DNA of 64,000 nucleotides from Terricaulis silvestris (lineage in GTDB: Bacteria > Pseudomonadota > Alphaproteobacteria > Caulobacterales > Aquidulcibacteraceae): assembly GCF_009792355.1 (NCBI RefSeq), contig NZ_CP047045.1, positions 3,188,501 through 3,252,500 on the forward strand, given 5' to 3'. A program made the position numbers and the translations under genes. Positions within the stretch are counted from its first letter, which is position 1. Each line of letters begins with the position of its first letter. The notes beneath the pieces are model-generated. The model was not told the origin of the DNA and ran no database searches. It worked only from the letters and a program-made list of their open reading frames with translations. Shown one piece after another: positions 59,475 through 64,000 of this stretch.

Positions 59475-59971
59475 AACGTGACAAGGGCGGCCGCTGGCAG
59501 AAAGGCACGCCTTCCCCCAACTCCAAGGGCAGGCCAAAGCGGAAGAAGCCGGCAAGGCCTTTCGATCTAACCGACCCTCGTGATTTCTTGAATCAGCAAG
59601 TGGTTATGAAAGATGGCACCACGAAATTCCGCGGGGAGCTGCTCCAGCTGAAGATCTTTGAAGACGCGATGAAAGGCAAAGTGACCAATCAGCGTTATCT
59701 GCAAAAACGTTTCGATGAAGCTATGACGGCCAGCGCCTGGCTGAGCTTTGAGTATGGCCAACTTGTGCTGAAGTGGATCATCAATAACGAGAACCTTGCG
59801 GATCCGAACTATAAGGTGCCGCCAGATCTTGTTTCACTAATGAGCCGATGGCACGTGCTTCTGCACCGGGAAAACCCAGAGCAATTTCCCGATCATATGA
59901 CGCCAGAACATATGATCGACGTTTTTCGAGAGCGGCATTGGCGCAAGAAAAAACAGGCCGCGCGCCGATGA
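59456..59971 (+). CDS. DUF5681-domain protein
   Basis: This 171-residue basic protein overlaps the methyltransferase by 19 bases in another frame and is therefore coupled. RWQKGTPSPNSKGRPKRKK is the DUF5681 signature (GxxGNPxGRP-like), followed by DPRDFLNQQVVMKDG and a helical C-terminus ending KKKQAARR. DUF5681 proteins are found in prophages and mobile regions, often beside packaging or methylation genes, which supports a mobile origin for the cassette. Function unknown; DNA binding is likely from the charge. Confidence 0.85.
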   Translation: MRSRKVKRDKGGRWQKGTPSPNSKGRPKRKKPARPFDLTDPRDFLNQQVVMKDGTTKFRGELLQLKIFEDAMKGKVTNQRYLQKRFDEAMTASAWLSFEYGQLVLKWIINNENLADPNYKVPPDLVSLMSRWHVLLHRENPEQFPDHMTPEHMIDVFRERHWRKKKQAARR

Positions 59972-60025
59972 GAGAGTGCTTCAGCTAGATGTTCAATATC
60001 GTCCATGAGCGCAGCCCACTTGCTA

Positions 60026-60062
60026 GCCGGCCTCTCGCGAAAGCGAGGGGCCGGCGCTTTTC
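60026..60062 (+). terminator. Strong terminator closing the ParB-methyltransferase cassette
   Basis: GCCGGCCTCTCGC (60026-60038) pairs with GCGAGGGGCCGGC (60043-60055), a 13-bp stem with one wobble, across a GAAA loop and is followed by GCTTTTCC. It is 54 bases after the DUF5681 stop and marks the right end of the cassette transcript. Confidence 0.9.
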
Positions 60063-60175
60063 CGTGCCAATGGACTAATCCAGCGCGGGCTTATCGCTTC
60101 GGGCGAGCTCGATTGCCCGCTGTTGATCTATTTCTAGCATCTCCGCGCAACACACCGCTGGACCGGGATGTGACG

Positions 60176-60472
60176 ATGAGAGGGTTTACGTTAATCGCCG
60201 CGTGGGCAGCGCTTGTCGGACTTGCCGCATGGAGCGTTACTCTGTGGGACGTTCCAAGCGCACCCACCGCTCAGATTGAGGCCACCGACGTAACAAAGCC
60301 GCTGCACGTGAGTTCGCCCACCGTGACTAGCCGTCGAACCACCCGCGACCGCGATTGCCGCGACTTCTCGACCCATTCTCAGGCGCAAGCATTCTTTGAG
60401 AGCGAAGGCTTAGGAGATCCGCACTTGCTGGACGGTGACGGCGACGGAATTGCCTGTGAACGGTTGCCGTAA
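60176..60472 (+). CDS. Excalibur calcium-binding domain protein
   Basis: A 98-residue protein with one N-terminal helix (LIAAWAALVGLAAWSVTLW) and a C-terminal excalibur domain with DRDCRDFSTHSQAQAFFES and LLDGDGDGIACERL, where Asp residues form an EF-hand-like calcium loop framed by two Cys. The start at 60176 gives a signal anchor; the frame upstream to 60005 spans the terminator and is rejected. Excalibur domains occur on surface or secreted proteins, often with nucleases; here the domain stands alone. Confidence 0.85.
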   Translation: MRGFTLIAAWAALVGLAAWSVTLWDVPSAPTAQIEATDVTKPLHVSSPTVTSRRTTRDRDCRDFSTHSQAQAFFESEGLGDPHLLDGDGDGIACERLP

Positions 60473-60511
60473 GCTGGTCTCTAAAACCCACGTGCAAGAC
60501 GGATCACCCGA

Positions 60512-60955
60512 TCAGGCTTGCAACAAAGCGCGCTTTTGCGCCTCAAACTCATCTCGAGACAAAAATCCCCGATCGACCAGGCCAGCGAGCCGTTCAAGCT
60601 CGCTCGCCACGCCGCCTGTGGGCGCGGGCGCTGCCGACGCAACAAGTCGTCTCTCCATCTCGGCTCGGAGGGTTTCGAATGTATTCTGCTGGCTGCGTTC
60701 AAACAGAACAGCGTTTTCGTCCTTGGTCGCTTCGAGAATTCCACCTGGCCGGTCGAAACCGCCAAGAAGACTGAACTGAATGTAGCCCGCCATGAAACCC
60801 GACGCCGGCCTAAACTGGACCGACGTAACATTTGAGACGGGGATGACCTTTTCCCCCTGGAGGCCCTTTGTCATAGCGCTCGCCCAACCCTTGTGGCGAA
60901 TTCTAAGCTGATCCCCATCCAGGGTGACCGAGCCGTTGGATCCCTCTGCGTGCAT
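60512..60955 (-). CDS. DUF4429 protein with C-terminal SHOCT domain
   Basis: A 147-residue protein. The N-terminal beta-rich DUF4429 part is clear in VTLDGDQLRIRHKG and GFMAGYIQFSLLGGFDRPGG. The C-terminal SHOCT helix pair is LERLAGLVDRGFLSRDEFEA with the family's ending QKRALL. SHOCT is a short oligomerisation module. The start at 60955 has GAGGAAC upstream. The function of DUF4429/SHOCT proteins is unknown; many are membrane-linked or stress-related. Confidence 0.88.
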   Translation of the reverse strand: MHAEGSNGSVTLDGDQLRIRHKGWASAMTKGLQGEKVIPVSNVTSVQFRPASGFMAGYIQFSLLGGFDRPGGILEATKDENAVLFERSQQNTFETLRAEMERRLVASAAPAPTGGVASELERLAGLVDRGFLSRDEFEAQKRALLQA

Positions 60956-61110
60956 GTTCGTTCCTCGGGCCAATGTTGAACGTCTTGTCGTGCAAGGCGC
61001 AAACACGTGCACGCAGATCGCGAGCAGCCATCCAGATTTCGTCCGAGAATCCGCGGGCGATTAGCGCTTGGAGTGCGAAGCGATCGATAAGATGTCCATC
61101 GCCTAGTCTT

Positions 61111-61647
61111 TCAGGCTTCTGGCTTCGAGCCTTTCGCATTCCGCCCCGCCGCGTCAGAGAGCCGAGGGAGTAGCAGCGCCAAAGCGCTCAACACGAAATA
61201 CACGCCAGCACCCCAGGCGGTCCAATTCTGTCTGAAAGCGAGCGCCAAACCTAAGAGCGCCAACGAAGTCCAAAGGTAGCACCACGTCATGCGTTCTTGT
61301 GACTGCTCAACAGCGGCGGCTTCGGCCTGTTGCTCCTCGGGGGTCAAGGCCGCGATACGGTCAGCTTCTTGCTTTGTGGCGAGCCATTGATTGTGGCGTT
61401 TGACAAGCTCAACGCACTCATGTGCGGAGACCGTTTTAAGATCCTGGCGACCGTCGCTGTACGTGACTCGCACAGTCCGTTTCTCGTTGCGTCCGAGTAT
61501 TGAACCCGCGACCATTCCCGGCCCACCAAACAGCACAGCGCCGGCGACTGCGGTCGGGACGCCCGATGTTTTCTCAGTGGCGACAACTTCGATGGCTTCA
61601 ATGCCATCTGGCCATCGACGAATGAGGTCTTGAGGATCGCGAGTCAT
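61111..61647 (-). CDS. Membrane protein of unknown function
   Basis: A 178-residue protein. The N-terminal ~75 residues contain VAGAVLFGGPGMVAGSILGRNEKRTV, a glycine-rich segment like that of small membrane-inserting domains, and then a beta segment. Two C-terminal helices (YLWTSLALLGLALAF and YFVLSALALLLPRL) anchor it. It is 12 bases downstream of the gene at 61660 on the same strand, so the two are probably one transcript. No family was recognised. Confidence 0.65.
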   Translation of the reverse strand: MTRDPQDLIRRWPDGIEAIEVVATEKTSGVPTAVAGAVLFGGPGMVAGSILGRNEKRTVRVTYSDGRQDLKTVSAHECVELVKRHNQWLATKQEADRIAALTPEEQQAEAAAVEQSQERMTWCYLWTSLALLGLALAFRQNWTAWGAGVYFVLSALALLLPRLSDAAGRNAKGSKPEA

Positions 61648-61659
61648 TTGTCCCGCGTC

Positions 61660-62493
61660 CTAAAAGGCAAGATCGATTTCGTGCACAGATCGAGAGCCAT
61701 CGGAGTATTCCTCTGTCACGCGGAGGGCGTCTCTGCGCCTTGCTATCGCTACGCTGATGCGCGAGTCATCCGGTCCGTTTCGCCACCGCCCCAGTCCCGA
61801 TCCAGGTCCGAACGCATCGATCGTTCGCCATACGACAGAGCCGTTCTCCATTTTACAGCGCGTGCGCCAAAGCATGCCGTCGCTAGGGCGGTTGTAACGA
61901 ACATCGGCTTCGTTATCGCGAACCCGTTCGACATGCATGATTTCGATTGGATGGCCCATCAGCGCAGCCACAACCGCTTGGCAGACAAAGCCAACTTGTG
62001 CGCCGCTCGATACGCCAGTTAGCGTAGTCCACTCGTCGTCCTGAACTTGAGTGGCAGAGGTTTCCGGGTTGAATACGCTCCGTTCCATCGGAGTCGCTTC
62101 GACTTCAATTGCCGAAGTGGCAGTTGGCGAGGCGAGATAAGCGATGGCTCCAAGAACGCCGAATAGTAATACGCCAAAGCCAACTATGATCAGCTTGGCT
62201 GTTGGATCGACCGGCGAAGGGCTGCTAACGCCGGTGCTGAGATGACCGGTTGCAAGCATTGGCTGAGCCGCCGGCGCGGACCCGCAAGCCGTGCACTTGC
62301 CCTTCTCCATCGCCTTGCGCACGGGCTCGATTAGCCATCCACCGAGGACGTAGTAGGCAATGAGCGCGAGCACCCAAAGACCTCCGGTAATTAGAAGCAG
62401 GACGATGTGGGTCGCCGCAGACATGTACTGCTGCACATGCAAGGTCTGCCTTGCGCAGTTATTGCAGTGCCGCATGACTTGACGCGTCGCCAC
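61660..62493 (-). CDS. Zinc-ribbon-containing membrane protein, function unknown
   Basis: A 277-residue protein beginning MATRQVMRHCNNCARQTLHV, a probable zinc ribbon whose second Cys pair is CTACGS near residue 67. Hydrophobic helices follow each Cys pair: ~27-50 (LLLITGGLWVLALIAYYVLG) and ~100-122 (LIIVGFGVLLFGVLGAIAYL). The rest is a soluble domain with conserved-looking Asp and Arg (DEWTTLTGVSSGAQVGFVCQ). It starts at GTG 62493 after GGAGG. The first four Cys, in two CxxC pairs, could bind a metal. Confidence 0.7.
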   Translation of the reverse strand: MATRQVMRHCNNCARQTLHVQQYMSAATHIVLLLITGGLWVLALIAYYVLGGWLIEPVRKAMEKGKCTACGSAPAAQPMLATGHLSTGVSSPSPVDPTAKLIIVGFGVLLFGVLGAIAYLASPTATSAIEVEATPMERSVFNPETSATQVQDDEWTTLTGVSSGAQVGFVCQAVVAALMGHPIEIMHVERVRDNEADVRYNRPSDGMLWRTRCKMENGSVVWRTIDAFGPGSGLGRWRNGPDDSRISVAIARRRDALRVTEEYSDGSRSVHEIDLAF

Positions 62494-63008
62494 TTCCGCC
62501 TCCGTGAGAAACTACACAGAGTTGCAGAACGCGCTGCGGCGCGCGAATGCCTTCGCTTATTCGATACGCCTATGCGCCAAGTCTCAATCAGTTCAGGCGA
62601 ACCATTAACCAAACAAACTCGATATCAGGCGCGCGAGAAAAGAGAGGACTGCTCCCGAAGCTGGATGCGCAATTTCTCAAATTGGCCCGAAACAGATGCC
62701 CGGTCGCGATCAGTCCGGGCGCTCACCAAAATCCTGCATACGCACCAGCGAGCGCACTGCGCGGTTGAAATGCCACCGGCGAACTGAGCTGATCGATGGG
62801 CTCTGTCCGTGTTCGGCCTCAGACCGGACACTTCCGCTGATCGTGCTCAACGGCCGCAAGGGCCAGCCTCGCCCCGATCGACAAATTTCGTCAATGGCGC
62901 AGTCGATCTAATACGGTCAGTGGCTTGAACTCTGCGCGACCGGCGCGCTCTCGCCGGAAGCGGACGTTGAACCCGACACCGGCGGGGTGCCCTCGCATCA
63001 CTCAAGAG
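62494..63008. other. 515-base gap without a supported gene
   Basis: Frames at 62407-62787, 62547-62768 and others overlap each other and have no ribosome site or domain, and none is accepted. The stretch holds only short palindromes. Part of it is the promoter region of the gene starting at 62493. Nothing else is seen. Confidence 0.5.
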
Positions 63009-63812
63009 CTAAGCACGCTTCGTCGTGCGCGTCCTCTTGATGGGACCAAGCTCAATCCAAGTCGGCGCGTGATCGCTCGCCTTCTCCCAACCCCGCACAT
63101 GCTTGTCGACGCCGGCCGCTTTGAGCCGCGGCGCGATCAACGGATTGAGCAGGAAGTGATCGATGCGCAGGCCGGCGTTACGCACGTAGGCATTCCGGAA
63201 GTAGTCCCAAAATGTGTAGATGCGCTCGCTTGGGTGAAGGTGGCGGATCGCATCGACCCAACCCTGCTTGACGAGGTTTGCATAAGCCTCCCGCACTTCG
63301 ATCCGGAACAGTGCATCGTCGGTCCAGCGCTCGGGCTTGTAGACGTCGAGCTTGGTCGGCATGACGTTGTAGTCACCGGCGAGAATGACGGGAACGTCCG
63401 CGGCCTGCAGCACGTTCGCGAGTTTGGTCAGACGTTCAAACCATTTGAGTTTGTAGTCGAACTTGGGGCCGGGATAAGGATTGCCATTGGGTAGATAGAG
63501 GCAGCCGACCACGATCTCTTTCACGGCCGCTTCGATGTAGCGCGCATGCAGATCGTTCTTATCTCCGAGCAAACCACGCCGCGTTTCTTCCGGTGCGTCA
63601 CCCATCGCCAAGATAGCGACGCCATTCCAACTCTTCTGCCCGTGCCATATCGCGCCGTAGCCGGCTTTCTCGATCTCTTTGATCGGAAACTTCTCGTCCG
63701 GCGCTTTCAGCTCTTGCAGACAGACGATGTCGGGCCGGCGCTCTTCCAACCAGCGCAGCAACACTGGCAAGCGGCCGTTGACGCCATTGACGTTGAAGGT
63801 GGCGACAAGCAT
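63009..63812 (-). CDS. xthA: Exodeoxyribonuclease III
   Basis: A 267-residue AP endonuclease/3'-exonuclease of the ExoIII family, acting in base-excision repair. VATFNVNGVNG is the N-terminal motif, IVCLQELKA carries the metal Glu, and ILAGDYNVMP is the central Asp-Asn motif. RIDHFLLNP is the SDH-type catalytic region, followed by SDHAPTWIEL. Length and motif order are the family norm. The 188 bases after its start, to the window end, show no feature. Confidence 0.95.
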   Translation of the reverse strand: MLVATFNVNGVNGRLPVLLRWLEERRPDIVCLQELKAPDEKFPIKEIEKAGYGAIWHGQKSWNGVAILAMGDAPEETRRGLLGDKNDLHARYIEAAVKEIVVGCLYLPNGNPYPGPKFDYKLKWFERLTKLANVLQAADVPVILAGDYNVMPTKLDVYKPERWTDDALFRIEVREAYANLVKQGWVDAIRHLHPSERIYTFWDYFRNAYVRNAGLRIDHFLLNPLIAPRLKAAGVDKHVRGWEKASDHAPTWIELGPIKRTRTTKRA

Positions 63813-64000
63813 CGGCGCAGCGTGGCTAGCCTAGGTCACGGCGTCAATTTCACGAGTGGCCAGCGCGCTCCGATCCGGTCAGACGCGCCCTGCCCGCGCG
63901 AACGGCTCACCATCGCCGATTGCTGACGGTCGCCAAAGTGATCAGGCCGCGCGCGCCCCTGTGCTGATTCAGAGTGCTTCAGCCGTATAACCGCGCGTGC

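Noticed and set aside
62407-62787. Plus-strand frames before xthA
   Set aside because: Overlapping alternatives with no ribosome site or domain.

Overview
The window is GC-rich, tightly packed chromosomal DNA from an alphaproteobacterium. The best fit is Caulobacterales or Hyphomonadaceae-like. Reasons are the predicted GlcN3N-type lipid A gene pair (gnnA/gnnB) directly after glmS, a fold-type III ornithine decarboxylase with an alphaproteobacterial-style structured leader, an ECF42/YCII sigma pair, a ROSE-like heat-shock leader and a class III cyclase-TPR protein. No rRNA, tRNA, CRISPR array, complete prophage or IS transposase is visible. LAYOUT: 1-2.9 kb is a minus-strand phosphate-uptake operon (O/P-type porin, pstS, pstC) behind a three-unit Pho box. 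3-26 kb is a mosaic of single genes and short operons: ornithine decarboxylase, regulators, SDRs, MATE exporter, two DHFR-like proteins (one apparently frameshifted), a deoxyhypusine-synthase-like protein, GST, VOC and GFA proteins, katG, a PAP2 phosphatase, and the ECF42/YCII pair. 27 kb holds a small heat-shock gene with a sigma32-like promoter and an RNA-thermometer-like leader. 28-30 kb is a cyclase/TolB-like/TPR protein. 32-39.4 kb carries envelope sugar genes (kdsD, glycosyltransferase, kdsA, UDP-xylose synthase), and 41-49.8 kb sugar-nucleotide and central carbon genes (gpmA, phosphomannomutase/phosphoglucomutase, ugd, galE, pgi). 50.4-56.9 kb has a SatD/membrane-protein operon with its own palindromic operators, then glmM, glmS, gnnA and gnnB. 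57.4-60.06 kb is an accessory cassette (unknown protein, ParB-domain DNA methyltransferase, DUF5681 protein) closed by a strong terminator. 60.1-63.8 kb holds small membrane or uncharacterised proteins and xthA. HOW THE GENES WORK TOGETHER: pgi, phosphomannomutase, galE, ugd and UDP-xylose synthase interconvert hexose phosphates and nucleotide sugars. glmS and glmM make glucosamine phosphates for UDP-GlcNAc; GnnA and GnnB would turn UDP-GlcNAc into its 3-amino derivative for lipid A. KdsD and KdsA supply Kdo-8-phosphate. Much of the right half is therefore an LPS/envelope precursor region. INTERGENIC DNA: a family of inverted repeats built on CCCTCTCC/GGGAGAGGG-type hairpins recurs at five places, and three other long inverted repeats sit in gene gaps. 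The most unusual signals are the SatD operon with twin ATGAACC-N6-GGTTCAT operators, an unexplained ~280-base run of hairpins at 37.77-38.06 kb, the ROSE-like leader, the decarboxylase leader with mutually exclusive stems, and the ParB-methyltransferase cassette. All assignments are from reading the sequence; no searches or folding calculations were run.
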